NCBI GenBank assembly: GCA_016716535.1 | Contig: JADJWD010000004.1 | Span: 310,001-374,000 of the forward strand | From: Betaproteobacteria bacterium | GTDB taxonomy: Bacteria; Pseudomonadota; Gammaproteobacteria; Burkholderiales; Burkholderiaceae_C | Direction of reading: 5' to 3' | DNA length: 64,000 bases | Shown: positions 1 to 9,032 of the stretch, piece after piece | Layout: every line of letters begins with the position of its first letter | Position numbering within the stretch: position 1 is the stretch's first letter | The notes under the pieces: generated by a model | The model's input: only the letters and a program-made list of their open reading frames with translations | What the model was told of the DNA's origin: nothing | Databases searched by the model: none | Program-made: the position numbers and the translations under genes

Positions 1-1089
1 CTCGGCGAGCTGCTCGCGCGCGGGCAGCGCATCGCCGTTGTCGCGGTCGATCCTTCGAGCCCCATCTCCGGCGGCGCCGTGCTCGGCGATCGCGTGCGCA
101 TGGGTGAACACGGTGCGCACGCCGATGTCTTCATCCGCTCGGTCGCCTCGCGCGGGCACCTGGGCGGCCTGTCGCCGACGACGAGCGCCATCGTCGACGT
201 GCTCGACGCGGCGGGGTTCGACACCGTCATCGTCGAGACGGTCGGCGCCGGCCAGAGCGAGGTCGAGATCATGTCGGTCGCCGACACGCGCCTCGTCGTC
301 TGCCCGCCGGGCCTGGGCGACGAGGTGCAGGCGATCAAGGCCGGCATCCTCGAGATCGCCGACGTGCTGGTCGTGACGAAGGCCGACCTGCCTGGCGCCG
401 ACGCCACCGCGCGCGACCTGCGCGAGATGCTGCAACTGCGCACGCGCCCGGCGGCCGGCGCGTGGAAGGTGCCGGTGCTGAGCGTGCGTGCCGCGGCGGG
501 CGAAGGCATCGCGGCGCTCGTCGATCAGGCGCTCGCGCATGGGGCGCAGGTCGGATTCGGGCGACGCTTGCACGGCGGCGCGCCAGGCGCCGGGCGCACG
601 GCCGCGGCAAGCGCCGCGGCCACGGCGACCGCCGCAGCGACGGTCGCCACCGCAGCCGAGCGGCCCGCCGATCCCGCGCAGCAAACCGCCGCCGAACGCG
701 TCTTCACCCTCGCCGCGCGCGACCCGCTCGCCCGCTTCCTGGGCATCAGCTGCGTGCACGGCGGCGCCGGCACGGCCGAGGTGCAAGTGAAGCTCGCACC
801 CGAGCACATCAACTTCAACGGCACCTGCCATGGCGGCGTCGTGTTCGCGCTCGCCGACACTGCCTTCGGGCTGGCCTCCAACTCCTACGGCGCGGTCGCC
901 GCCGGCATCGACGCGCACATCACCTACCAGCAGGCCAGCCGCATTGGCGACACGCTGAGCGCGCGCGCGCACGAGATCTCGCGCAACCGCAAGCTCGCCG
1001 TCTACCGCGTCGACGTGACGCGCGACGACGGCAGCCCCGTCTCCAGCTTCACCGGCACCGTCTACCTCACCGGTCGGTCGAACACCTGA
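1..1089 (+). CDS. MeaB/ArgK-type GTPase fused to a PaaI-type hotdog thioesterase (5' end outside window)
   Basis: The frame is open from base 1, so the start and the Walker A loop lie upstream of the window. The first part is a G3E-family GTPase of the MeaB/ArgK group, the chaperones that protect B12-dependent mutases: VAVDPSSPISGGAVLGDRVR, then VETVGAGQSEVE (G3 region) and VVTKAD (G4). Instead of the usual C-terminal dimerisation helices there is an Ala/Thr-rich linker at about codons 196-230. After it comes a complete hotdog domain of PaaI type with NGTCHGGVVFALADTAFG, where the HGG loop and the following Asp are the expected catalytic site. No stop separates the two parts, so I read one bifunctional protein. 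A thioesterase tied to a mutase chaperone suggests acyl-CoA metabolism. The fusion is seen directly; the joint function is inferred. Confidence 0.85.
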   Translation, partial: LGELLARGQRIAVVAVDPSSPISGGAVLGDRVRMGEHGAHADVFIRSVASRGHLGGLSPTTSAIVDVLDAAGFDTVIVETVGAGQSEVEIMSVADTRLVVCPPGLGDEVQAIKAGILEIADVLVVTKADLPGADATARDLREMLQLRTRPAAGAWKVPVLSVRAAAGEGIAALVDQALAHGAQVGFGRRLHGGAPGAGRTAAASAAATATAAATVATAAERPADPAQQTAAERVFTLAARDPLARFLGISCVHGGAGTAEVQVKLAPEHINFNGTCHGGVVFALADTAFGLASNSYGAVAAGIDAHITYQQASRIGDTLSARAHEISRNRKLAVYRVDVTRDDGSPVSSFTGTVYLTGRSNT

Positions 1090-1149
1090 TCGGCAACACC
1101 TCCGACCGCCGCTTTGACGACCGCGCCGCCGCCGCCTAGCATCCCGACC

Positions 1150-1545
1150 ATGAAGATCCCGCACCGCCTCGCCCTGAAGCTCTCACCGCTGGTCGAGGCG
1201 GCACGCGGCGAGCCGCTCGTCGAGCCGTTCATCGAGATCGACCGCTTCGACGACGACCAGCTCGTTGTCGAGTCGTCACACGGCACCTTCGTCTTCGACC
1301 GCGTGCAGCGCGTCGTCAGCGAAGGCGGGCAGCAACTGGTCACCTTCGACAGCATCCAGTCGGTCGACATCGCCGCCTTCCCCGGCGGGCGCGGCGAGCG
1401 CAGCTGGTCGATCACGCTGTTCCGCAGCCTCTTCGACCGCCTGACGATCGGCCGCACCTACGACGACGGCGAAGCCTCGGTCGTCGCGTCGAAGCTCGCC
1501 GCCGTCATCGGCTGCCGCGTCGTCTCGCTGATGGGGCATCGCTGA
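1150..1545 (+). CDS. Conserved hypothetical protein, 131 aa
   Basis: I do not recognise a family. The protein is soluble, acidic and beta-rich in appearance (IEIDRFDDDQLVVESSHGTF, then VTFDSIQSVDIAAF), with no signal peptide or membrane segment. The ATG at 1150 gives a natural N-terminus (MKIPHRLALK); a TTG 36 bases upstream would add a Pro-rich extension and is less likely. It lies 60 bases after the thioesterase fusion on the same strand and ends convergently with the ABC ATPase gene. The repeated pattern of hydrophobic strands and Gly turns could be a small membrane-independent PH-like or DUF domain, but this is a guess. Confidence 0.6.
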   Translation: MKIPHRLALKLSPLVEAARGEPLVEPFIEIDRFDDDQLVVESSHGTFVFDRVQRVVSEGGQQLVTFDSIQSVDIAAFPGGRGERSWSITLFRSLFDRLTIGRTYDDGEASVVASKLAAVIGCRVVSLMGHR

Positions 1546-1547
1546 CC

Positions 1548-1591
1548 CCCGGTTCGAAAGCCGGCCCTTCGACACGGCCCGGGCCGAAGCG
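1548..1591. repeat. Degenerate copy of a dispersed palindromic element
   Basis: The gap between two convergent genes holds CGGTTCGAAAGCC and CCCTTCGACACGGCCCGGG, which resemble the arms of the better preserved elements at about 6339 and 20219 and the widespread Burkholderiales intergenic motif CCCTTCGACACGGC. The match is partial and the hairpin is weaker, so this may be a decayed copy or a simple terminator-like structure. Confidence 0.35.
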
Positions 1592-2314
1592 CTACGGCAC
1601 CACAGCCCGCGGCTTCGCAATCGAACCATCCACCAGCTCGACCACCCGATCGCAGCGCGCCGCCAGCCGCGGGTCGTGCGTCACGACGAGGAACGCGGTG
1701 CCGCGTTCGGCGTTGAAGCGGCGCATCAGCGCGAACACGTCGTCGGCGCTGTGCGTGTCGAGGTTGCCGGTCGGCTCGTCGGCCAGCACGAGCGGCGAGC
1801 CACGCGCCAGCGCGCGCGCGATCGCCACGCGCTGCTGCATGCCGCCCGACAGCTGATTCGGCTTCTTGTGTGCCGCATCGGCCAGCCCCACCGCGGCCAA
1901 CAGCTCGAGCCCACGCGCGCGCGCCGCGGCATCGAACCGTCCGCTCTTGATCAGCTCGGGCATCAGCACGTTCTCCAGCGCCGTGAACGCCGGCAGCAAG
2001 TGGTGGAACTGGAAGACGAAGCCGATCGACTCGCCGCGCGCGCGCGTCAAACCGGCGTCACCGAGGCTCGCCACCGGCTGGCCGAGCAGCCGATAGTCGC
2101 CGGCGCTCAGCGGCTCGAGCAGGCCGATGATGTTCAAGAGCGTGCTCTTGCCCGAACCCGAAGGCCCGATCAACGCGACGAACTCGCCACGTTCGAGCAC
2201 GAGGTCGATGCCGTGCAGCACCTCGGTGACGACCGCGGTGCCTTCGCCGTAGCTCTTGCGCACGCCGCGCAGCTCGAGCAGCGGCGCACCGTTGGAGACG
2301 CCGCCCGTGTTCAC
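1592..2314 (-). CDS. ABC transporter ATP-binding protein (LolD/MacB type)
   Basis: ATPase of 240 aa for a MacB/LolD-type transporter, which drives export or outer-membrane delivery from the inner membrane rather than uptake. Walker A is GPSGSGKST, the signature motif is LSGGMQQRVAIARAL and Walker B is VLADEPTGNLD; the GFVFQFHHLLPAFTALENV stretch is the Q-loop region typical of this subfamily. The GTG start at 2314 overlaps the permease stop by four bases (GTGA), which points to translational coupling and rules out the longer in-frame extension, which is an Arg/Ala-rich shadow of the permease. It is the last gene of an adaptor, permease, ATPase operon. Confidence 0.9.
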   Translation of the reverse strand: MNTGGVSNGAPLLELRGVRKSYGEGTAVVTEVLHGIDLVLERGEFVALIGPSGSGKSTLLNIIGLLEPLSAGDYRLLGQPVASLGDAGLTRARGESIGFVFQFHHLLPAFTALENVLMPELIKSGRFDAAARARGLELLAAVGLADAAHKKPNQLSGGMQQRVAIARALARGSPLVLADEPTGNLDTHSADDVFALMRRFNAERGTAFLVVTHDPRLAARCDRVVELVDGSIAKPRAVVP

Positions 2315-3546
2315 AGCCGGATCGCCTGTGCCGGGTCCAGCCGCGCGGCGCGCCGCGCCGGTGCCACCGCGGCCAGCACGCCGGCGGCGGTGGCCATCAG
2401 CGCCACGGCGAGTGCCAGGTCCAGCGGCAGGCCGACGACGAAGAGCGGCCGCCCGTCGCTGCCCTTGGCGAAGGTCGAGAACGCCCACAGCAGCCCCTGC
2501 GCCAGCGCCACGCCGGCGAGCGAGCCGATCCAGCCGACGATCGCGCCTTGCAGCAGGAAGACCTGCGTCATCTGCGCGCGCGTCGCGCCCATCGCGCGCA
2601 GGATGCCGATCTCCTTGCGCTTCTGCACCACCGAGACGACGAGCACGCTGGCGATGCCGAGCATCACGACGATCGACGTGAAGACGCGGATCAGCCCGGT
2701 GCTGATGCTCTGCGCCTGCAGCGCCGACAACAGCTGCGCGTTGCTGTCCATCCAGCTCTCGACCTCGACGCCGGTGCGCGCACGCAGCGTCGCCGCCAGC
2801 GCCGCGGCGCCGAAGAGGTCGGCGACGCGCGCATAGGTGTTCGTCATGCCGCCGGGGATGCCGAGCAGGCTTTGCGCACTCGTCTGCGTGACGTAGACGA
2901 AGCGCCGGTTCAGGTCGCGGCTGCCGAGGTCGAACAGGCCCGCGATCTTGAACGTATCCGCGGCGCCCGTGCCCCCTGCACCGCCGGCGCGCACAACGAG
3001 CCGGTCACCGACGACGAGGCCGAGGTCCTCGGCGAGCTGCCGGCCGACGAGCGCCTCGCCCGGCGCGACGCGCGCCTCGCCGGCGACGACGCGCGAGCGC
3101 AGCGCGACGATGCGGTCGTAGCCATCGAAGTCGATGCCGATGATCGAGATCGCGCGGCTCGCCTCGCCGCGCTGCGCCAGCGCCGCGCCGTTGACGACGC
3201 TCGTCACGGCCAGCACGCCGGGCAGCCGCGCCATCTCGGCCTCGATGCCGCGCCAGTCGTCCAGCGTGCGCAGGCGCTGCGCGCGCGGCTGCACGTCGCG
3301 GGCCAACGTGCCGTTCGATGCTGCGCCGGCGCCGAGCACGGCCTCGGTGCGCTCTTCGCGCGGTTTCACGGTGAGGTGCGCCTGCGTGCCGAGCGTGCGC
3401 TCGATCGTGTTGCCCTGCAGGCCCTGGATCAGCGCCGAGATGTAGGTCACCACCGCCACGCCGGCGGCGACGCCGACGACGATCAGGAGCGTCTGGAAGC
3501 GCCCTTCGCGCAGGAAGCGCCAGGCGACGGTGAACGCGAAGCCCAT
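2311..3546 (-). CDS. ABC transporter permease, FtsX/MacB/LolC type
   Basis: Permease of 411 aa with the layout of the FtsX-like/MacB group: one N-terminal membrane helix (about residues 15-40, TLLIVVGVAAGVAVVTYISA), a large periplasmic domain of about 230 residues, and three C-terminal helices (about 285-405) with the conserved stretch VVQKRKEIGILRAMGAT that couples to the ATPase. It ends in ARLDPAQAIRL, typical for the family. Its stop overlaps the ATPase start. With the adaptor upstream it forms a tripartite pump; no outer-membrane TolC partner is encoded next to it, so the substrate cannot be told from sequence. Confidence 0.9.
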   Translation of the reverse strand: MGFAFTVAWRFLREGRFQTLLIVVGVAAGVAVVTYISALIQGLQGNTIERTLGTQAHLTVKPREERTEAVLGAGAASNGTLARDVQPRAQRLRTLDDWRGIEAEMARLPGVLAVTSVVNGAALAQRGEASRAISIIGIDFDGYDRIVALRSRVVAGEARVAPGEALVGRQLAEDLGLVVGDRLVVRAGGAGGTGAADTFKIAGLFDLGSRDLNRRFVYVTQTSAQSLLGIPGGMTNTYARVADLFGAAALAATLRARTGVEVESWMDSNAQLLSALQAQSISTGLIRVFTSIVVMLGIASVLVVSVVQKRKEIGILRAMGATRAQMTQVFLLQGAIVGWIGSLAGVALAQGLLWAFSTFAKGSDGRPLFVVGLPLDLALAVALMATAAGVLAAVAPARRAARLDPAQAIRL

Positions 3547-3573
3547 GCCGTGCGCGGCCTGTCGGGTTGCGCG

Positions 3574-4857
3574 TCAGTCGCGGCCGAGGCCGCGCATCGC
3601 CGCGCCGACGTCCAGCCCCTCGCCGGCTGCCGCGGCGGCCGTGCGCTCGACGGCGCGCACGCGCGCACCGGGCGCGATGGCGGCATCGAGCACGACCTGC
3701 TCGCCTTCACGCAGGCCCTGCGTCACCTCGACGGCGGCCAGCGTGCGCAAGCCCGTCTGCACCGGGCGCAGCGTCGCTGCGCCGCCCTGCACCACCAGCA
3801 CCGCCGGGCCGGCGCGCACCGCCTCGCCGGGCAGCGCGATCGCGCGCTCGCGCTTCGCGGTGACGACCTCGATCGACACCGTCATGTCGTTCGTCAGCCG
3901 CACCGGCGGCGAGGGCGGCGCGGGCAGCGAGAACTTCACCTCGACGGCGCCGCGCAGCGCGTCGACCAGCGGCGCGATGCTCGCGATGCGCGCCTCGAAC
4001 GGCCGCCCTGGGAAGGCGTCGGCAACGACGCTTGCCGCCATGCCCGGCGCCAGCCGCGCGAGGTACTTCTCGTCGACCAGCGCCACCAGTTGCAGCGGCC
4101 CGCGCACGCTCAGCTCCACGAGGCGCGTGCCCGGCTGCACGATCTGCCCGGGCTCGACGTGGCGCGCCAGCACCGTGGCCTCGGCCGGCGCGGCGATGCG
4201 CGTTTGCGCCAGGCGCGCCCGCGCCAGCTCGAGCGCGGCGCGCGCCTCCGTGACGCGGGCCTCGGCGGTGACGAGTTCACTGCCGCTGACGTTGGCCTCG
4301 CGCTGCACCTGCGCGGCGCGCAGCACGGCGCGCGCCACGTCGGCGGCACGCTTGGCTTCGTCGAGCCGGGCCTGGCCGATGAAACCCTGCGCCAGCAGCT
4401 GCTCGTTGCGCTCGACCTCGCGCGCGGCGGCGGCGGCGTTGGCCTCGGCCTGCGCGAGCTGCTGCGTGGCCAGCGGTGCGGCCAGCCGCCGCTGGCTGAC
4501 CAGCCGCGCCTCGGCCGAGGCCAGCGCGGCGGCCGCCTGGCGGGCGGCAGCGGCGAGTTCGGCGTCTTCCAGCCGCACGATCAGCTCGCCGGCGGCGAGC
4601 GTGCCGCCTTCGCGCCGCGTGACCTCGGCGACGCGGCCGGTCAGCGTGCTGCCGACGAAGACGCGCGTCTCGCTGGCCACGCGGCCGCTGACCGCCAGGC
4701 TTTGTGTCAGCGGCGCGGCGCGCACGGTCAGCACCGGCACCGGCGTGGCGCGCGTGCGGCTCCAGGCCCAGGCCGCGACGGCGATCGCCAGCAGCAGCGG
4801 CACCAGCAGCCAGGGGCGGCGTCCGGCAGCGGCGAAGAAGGTCGTCCAACGGGGCAT
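3574..4857 (-). CDS. Periplasmic adaptor (membrane fusion) protein, HlyD/MacA type
   Basis: Adaptor of 427 aa for the ABC system that follows 27 bases downstream. One N-terminal anchor (WLLVPLLLAIAVAAWAW) is followed by a biotinyl-lipoyl half (GRVAEVTRREGGTLAAGELI), a long Ala-rich coiled-coil hairpin (about residues 105-190), the second lipoyl half (IAAPAEATVLARHVEPGQIV) and beta-barrel and membrane-proximal domains with VVTAKRERAIALPGEAV. Such adaptors bridge the inner-membrane transporter to an outer-membrane channel. I chose the ATG at 4857; an ATG at 4869 four codons upstream is equally possible and neither has a strong ribosome site. Confidence 0.85.
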   Translation of the reverse strand: MPRWTTFFAAAGRRPWLLVPLLLAIAVAAWAWSRTRATPVPVLTVRAAPLTQSLAVSGRVASETRVFVGSTLTGRVAEVTRREGGTLAAGELIVRLEDAELAAAARQAAAALASAEARLVSQRRLAAPLATQQLAQAEANAAAAAREVERNEQLLAQGFIGQARLDEAKRAADVARAVLRAAQVQREANVSGSELVTAEARVTEARAALELARARLAQTRIAAPAEATVLARHVEPGQIVQPGTRLVELSVRGPLQLVALVDEKYLARLAPGMAASVVADAFPGRPFEARIASIAPLVDALRGAVEVKFSLPAPPSPPVRLTNDMTVSIEVVTAKRERAIALPGEAVRAGPAVLVVQGGAATLRPVQTGLRTLAAVEVTQGLREGEQVVLDAAIAPGARVRAVERTAAAAAGEGLDVGAAMRGLGRD

Positions 4858-4969
4858 CGTGCGCCGCATTGTGACGGCCGCCCCACCGCCGGCCCGGCCA
4901 TGCCGGCGCCGCCGCGGCGCGCCGCGTATATGCTCTGGCGCGTTGCCGCTTCGTTTCGAGGACTTGCCC

Positions 4970-5161
4970 GTGCCCAAACCCAACTACGCCTTCGAGAAGC
5001 GCCAGCGCGAACTGGAAAAGAAGCGCAAGAAGGAAGAGAAGGCGCAGCGCAAGCAGTCGCGCACCGACGCGCCCGAGGGCGGCCAGCCCGAGCCGGGCGC
5101 CCCCGAGCCGGCTGATGCGGCGGGTGCGCCCGGCGCGCCGCCGGCGCCGGCCGATCGCTGA
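4970..5161 (+). CDS. Small highly basic/Pro-Ala tailed protein, 63 aa
   Basis: Reading from GTG at 4970 gives PKPNYAFEKRQRELEKKRKK followed by a Lys/Glu-rich helix and then a Pro/Ala/Gly/Glu tail. Very similar small proteins starting with PKPNYAFEKRQREL are, as far as I recall, common in Burkholderiales but have no assigned function. The charged helix could bind nucleic acid or act as a short coiled coil. A TTG two codons upstream is an alternative start. It lies divergent from the adaptor gene and upstream of the HtrA-like protease on the same strand. Confidence 0.65.
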   Translation: MPKPNYAFEKRQRELEKKRKKEEKAQRKQSRTDAPEGGQPEPGAPEPADAAGAPGAPPAPADR

Positions 5162-5211
5162 TCCACCTTGGGTCTCGCGCGAGCCCGCGGCGCTCCAAGC
5201 CTGATGCCCGG

Positions 5212-6327
5212 ATGAACGCGTCCCGGCGCAACCGCCTGGTCGCCTGGGTCGCCGCCGGCGTCGCGGTGGCCGCCACGGCCTTCCTGACGCTGCCCAAGCT
5301 CGTCAACGGCCGCACCGACGCCGTGCCGCGCGCCGTCACGCCGCGCGGGCCGCTCGAACCCGACGAACGCGCGCTGATCGAACTCTTCCGCAAGGCGTCG
5401 CCCTCGGTCGTGCACATCACCTCGCTGGCGGCGCAGCGCGAGCTGTTCAGCACCAACGTGCAACAGGTGCCGCGCGGCACCGGCACCGGCTTCGTCTGGG
5501 ACGCGGCCGGCCACGTCGTCACCAACTTCCACGTCATCCAGGGTGCCAGCGGCGCGCGCGTGACCCTGGCCGACCAGAGCAACTGGCCGGCGGCACTCGT
5601 CGGCGTCTTTCCCGACCGCGACATCGCCGTGCTGCGCATCGAGGCGCCGAAGGAAAAACTGCCGCCGATCGCCGTGGGCACGAGCCGCGATCTGCAGGTC
5701 GGCCAGCGCGTGGTGGCGATCGGCAACCCGTTCGGGCTCGATCAGACGCTGACCACCGGCATCGTCAGCGCGCTCGACCGCGAGATCGAGAGCTTCAACC
5801 AGCGCACGATCCGCGGTGTCATCCAGACCGACGCGGCGATCAACCCGGGCAACAGCGGCGGCCCGCTGCTCGACTCGGCCGGGCGGCTGATTGGCGTGAA
5901 CACCCAGATCGCCAGCCCGAGCGGCGCCAACGCCGGCATCGGCTTCGCGATCCCGGTCGACGAGGTCAACCGCATCGTGCCGCGGCTGATCCGCGACGGC
6001 CGCTTCGTGCGCCCGACGCTGGGCATCGCCGCCGCGCCGCCCGAGGTGCACCGGGCGCTGAACCTGCCGCGCGGCGTGGCCATCCTGCAGGTGACGCCGG
6101 GCAGCCCGGCGGCGCGCGCCGGGCTGCAGCCGTTCCGCCGCGGCGGCCAGCGCGGCGAGATCATCGGCGGCGACGTCATCACCGCCGTCGACGGCGACAA
6201 CGTCGTCTCGCTGGACGACATGCTGACGCAGCTCGAACGCCGCCAGCCCGGCGAGACGGTGACGCTGAGCGTGTGGCGCGGCGGCCAGACGCGGCGCCAG
6301 GTGGTGCAGCTGGGCAGCAGCGATTGA
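5212..6327 (+). CDS. HtrA/DegS-like membrane-anchored serine protease with PDZ domain
   Basis: Trypsin-like protease of 371 aa. Residues 10-30 form a single uncleaved anchor, so the enzyme should face the periplasm. The catalytic triad is readable: His107 in VVTNFHVIQG, Asp137 in PDRDIAVL and Ser215 in NPGNSGGPLL. A single PDZ domain follows (about 265-365; VAILQVTPGSPAARAGL and GDVITAVDGDNV). One PDZ plus an anchor matches DegS-type sensors or the shorter HtrA paralogues of betaproteobacteria rather than two-PDZ DegP. The role in envelope stress is from family knowledge. It is convergent with the regulator gene, with a palindromic repeat in between. Confidence 0.92.
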   Translation: MNASRRNRLVAWVAAGVAVAATAFLTLPKLVNGRTDAVPRAVTPRGPLEPDERALIELFRKASPSVVHITSLAAQRELFSTNVQQVPRGTGTGFVWDAAGHVVTNFHVIQGASGARVTLADQSNWPAALVGVFPDRDIAVLRIEAPKEKLPPIAVGTSRDLQVGQRVVAIGNPFGLDQTLTTGIVSALDREIESFNQRTIRGVIQTDAAINPGNSGGPLLDSAGRLIGVNTQIASPSGANAGIGFAIPVDEVNRIVPRLIRDGRFVRPTLGIAAAPPEVHRALNLPRGVAILQVTPGSPAARAGLQPFRRGGQRGEIIGGDVITAVDGDNVVSLDDMLTQLERRQPGETVTLSVWRGGQTRRQVVQLGSSD

Positions 6328-6338
6328 GGCGCAGGGTC

Positions 6339-6411
6339 CGTTCGAGCTGAGGTATCGAAGCCCTCGTCAAAACGCCCTTCGATACCTCAGGCGGAAGATG
6401 CAAGGGCGGAC
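6339..6411. repeat. Dispersed palindromic element, copy A (hairpin)
   Basis: A perfect 14-bp inverted repeat, CTGAGGTATCGAAG at 6347-6360 and its complement at 6377-6390, with a 16-base loop, flanked by CCGTTCGA on the left. It lies between two convergent genes, so it can work as a bidirectional terminator. A second copy is at about 20219. The same style of element is frequent in Burkholderiales intergenic DNA. Confidence 0.85.
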
Positions 6412-6443
6412 GGTTCGGATTCGTTGGAAGCGCGCTGACTGCA

Positions 6444-8999
6444 TCACCGCGCCACGGCATCGAGCCAGCGTCTCGCCTCGATCATCGCCACGTCGACGGG
6501 CAGCGTCGCGCCGGCATCGGCGGCGGCGCGAAACGCGGGCAGGCCGAGGGCCGCGCGCGAGCGCGCCAGCAGGCGCTGCAACTGGTCTTCGTCCTCGGCC
6601 GGGCGGAGGTAGCCCGATTCGGTGAAGCGCTCGAGCGTTGCGCCCCACAAGCGCGCCGCGACGGCGTGCTCGCCGAGGCTCGACGCAAGCCCCGCCACCA
6701 CTTCGAGCAGCTCCAGCTTCAGCGGCGGCTCGGCCACGCCGCCGAGCAGCGCCTCGGCCTCGATCGCACACACGCGCGCCTCGGCCGGCCGCTCGGCCGC
6801 GACCAGCACGCGCACCAGGTTGTGCAGCGTGATCAGCGCGGCGCGCACGTCACCCGAGGCGCGCGTCAGCTTCAGCGACTGGCGGAAGTTGCCCACCGCC
6901 GGCTCGAGCTGGCCGCGGCGGCACTCGATCGCGGCGATGTTGTTCAACGCGGCGGCCAGCGGCACCGCGCTGGCGCTGGCCTCGGCGAGATCGCGGGCGC
7001 GTTCGTAGTGCGCGAGCGCCAGTTCCTCGTCGTCGGGCCTCACACAGGCCCCCAGCGATGCCAGCGCCACCGCCTGCCACTCGGTGTTGCCTTGCGCTTG
7101 CGCGAGCGCCAGCGCCTGCTGCGCCAGCGGCAGCCCGGCGTCACCCTGGCCGCGGTGCATGTGCATCGCCGCCAGCCCGTGCAGCGCAAAGAAGCGTGCC
7201 GCGGTGTCCGCATCGGCGGCATCTTCGGCGTCGGCCGGCGCGCGTTGCAGCGCCTGCGCCAGCAGATGGCAACCGAGCTCGACGTCGTGGAACAGCCAGT
7301 AGCGGCCGGTCGCCGCGGCGATGCGCAGGCCCCAGGATGCGCGCGCGGCGGGCGCCGCCGCGGCATCGCTGCGCGCGCACCAGCGTAACGCGGCCACCAG
7401 GTTCTCGTGCTCGGCACGCAGGCGCGCCATCCACAGCGACTGCTGCGGCCCGCGCAGGAACGGCTGCGCGGCCTCGGCCAGCCGGACGCAGTGCTCGGCG
7501 TGGCGCGCGCGGCAGGCCTCGGCCTCGCCGCTGGCTTCGAGCTGGCGCTGCGCGTACTGGCGCACCGTTTCGAGCATGCGGTAACGCGGCGGCGCGCCGC
7601 CGCTGTCCTCGCCCGCGCCCGTGTCCGAGCCGCCGCGCTCGACCACGAGCAGCGACTTGTCGTGCAACTGGCTCAGCAGCGCCAGCGTCTCGTACTCGTC
7701 GCCGGCTTGCGCCACCGCGCACGCGGCCGGCAGCGTGCAGCCACCGGCAAACACCGCCAGCCGGCGCAGCAGGCGTTGCGCCGCGGGGTCGAGCAGGTCG
7801 TGGCTCCATTGCATCGTGGCCAGCAGCGTCTGCTGGCGCGCCGCGCTCGCATGGCCGCCGGTGAGCAGGCGAAAGCGATCCTCGAGCCGCGCCGCGATCT
7901 CGGCCACCGACAGCACGGTGACGCGCGCGGCGGCCAGCTCGATCGCCAGCGCGATGCCGTCCAGGCGCCGGCAGATCTCGGCCAGCGGCGCCGCGTTGCC
8001 GGCATCGACGTGGAACTGCGGCTGCACGAGCCGCGCACGGTCGACGAACACGCGCGCCGCGTCGGCGGCGCGCACGTCTTCGATCGTCGATGTGGCGGGC
8101 AGCGACAGCGAGCGCAGCGGATAGACCTGCTCACCGGCCAGCGCCAGCGGCTCGCGGCTGGTGGCGAGCAAGCGCACGCGGCCGGCGCGGGCCAGCATCG
8201 CGTCGGCGACCGCCGCGGCGCCGGCGTGGACGTGCTCGCAGTTGTCGAGCACGATCAGCAACTCGCGCTGCGGCTTCCCCGCAAGGGCCGCGGCCAGGCG
8301 CTCGGCCGGCGGCGCATCGGAGGCGTCGAGTTCGACGCCAAGCGCCGCGGCACAGGCCGGCGCCACGCGCTCGGCGTCGGCCAGCGGCGCGAGGTCGACG
8401 AACCAGACACCTTCGGCGAACGCCGCCGCCTGCTGCTGCGCGAGCTGCAACGCCAGCCGCGTCTTGCCCGCGCCGCCGATGCCGGTGAGCGTGAGCAGCC
8501 GCGATTCGCGCAGCAGCCACGCCAGCTCGGCGAGTTCGGTTTCGCGGCCGATGAAGCGCGTGCGCTGCTCGGGCAGGTTGCCGCGCCGCGCCGGTGCCCC
8601 GGCGGTGGCGTGCAGCGCCGGCGCGGCGACGCGTTGGTCCGGCGGCGGCACCGCGGCGGCGCCATCGCGCACCAGCGCCGCATCGGCGGCCACGAACTGA
8701 TAGCCACGCCCCGGCACGGTGGCGATCGCGTGTGGGCCCAGCACCTTGCGCAGGCTGCTGATCTGCGCGGCGATGTTGTGCTCTTCGACCACGAGGCCCG
8801 GCCACACCAGGTCGAGCAGTTCCTGCTTGCTCACCATGCGCTCGCGCCGCTGCGCCAGCGCCAGCAGCAGGTCGAATGCGCGCGCGCCGAGCGCAGCGGC
8901 TTGGCCGTCGACGCGCAGCACGCGCTCGGCCGCGCTGATCTCGAAGCGGCCGAAGCGCAACGGGGAGTCGGTGGTGGCGGGCGGCACGGCGAATGGCAC
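6444..8999 (-). CDS. Winged-helix transcriptional regulator with NB-ARC-like ATPase and TPR domains
   Basis: Large regulator of about 851 aa. The N-terminal 95 residues are an OmpR-type winged helix (FGRFEISAAERVLRVDG, VSKQELLDLVW, ISSLRKVLG, VPGRGYQFVA). Next is an AAA/NB-ARC-like ATPase with Walker A GIGGAGKT and Walker B LLIVLDNCEH, then an all-helical C-terminus of TPR type (HGLAAMHMHRGQGDAGLPLA and later repeats). This is the architecture of the LuxR/SARP-like signal-integrating ATPase regulators. The GTG at 8999 starts just before the winged helix; an ATG at 9074 would run through the direct repeats that look like an operator, so I prefer 8999. It is divergent from the diiron protein and is its most likely regulator. 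Confidence 0.85.
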   Translation of the reverse strand: MPFAVPPATTDSPLRFGRFEISAAERVLRVDGQAAALGARAFDLLLALAQRRERMVSKQELLDLVWPGLVVEEHNIAAQISSLRKVLGPHAIATVPGRGYQFVAADAALVRDGAAAVPPPDQRVAAPALHATAGAPARRGNLPEQRTRFIGRETELAELAWLLRESRLLTLTGIGGAGKTRLALQLAQQQAAAFAEGVWFVDLAPLADAERVAPACAAALGVELDASDAPPAERLAAALAGKPQRELLIVLDNCEHVHAGAAAVADAMLARAGRVRLLATSREPLALAGEQVYPLRSLSLPATSTIEDVRAADAARVFVDRARLVQPQFHVDAGNAAPLAEICRRLDGIALAIELAAARVTVLSVAEIAARLEDRFRLLTGGHASAARQQTLLATMQWSHDLLDPAAQRLLRRLAVFAGGCTLPAACAVAQAGDEYETLALLSQLHDKSLLVVERGGSDTGAGEDSGGAPPRYRMLETVRQYAQRQLEASGEAEACRARHAEHCVRLAEAAQPFLRGPQQSLWMARLRAEHENLVAALRWCARSDAAAAPAARASWGLRIAAATGRYWLFHDVELGCHLLAQALQRAPADAEDAADADTAARFFALHGLAAMHMHRGQGDAGLPLAQQALALAQAQGNTEWQAVALASLGACVRPDDEELALAHYERARDLAEASASAVPLAAALNNIAAIECRRGQLEPAVGNFRQSLKLTRASGDVRAALITLHNLVRVLVAAERPAEARVCAIEAEALLGGVAEPPLKLELLEVVAGLASSLGEHAVAARLWGATLERFTESGYLRPAEDEDQLQRLLARSRAALGLPAFRAAADAGATLPVDVAMIEARRWLDAVAR

Positions 9000-9032
9000 G
9001 GCAACGGGCGATCGGCCGTCGAATGATCGGCA

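Noticed and set aside
2548..5161. Very long open frame antisense to the ABC permease and adaptor
   Set aside because: High GC removes stops from antisense frames. The product is an Arg/Ala/His-rich shadow with no motif; the minus-strand genes have clear domains. Only the last 192 bases, in another plus frame, are a real small gene.
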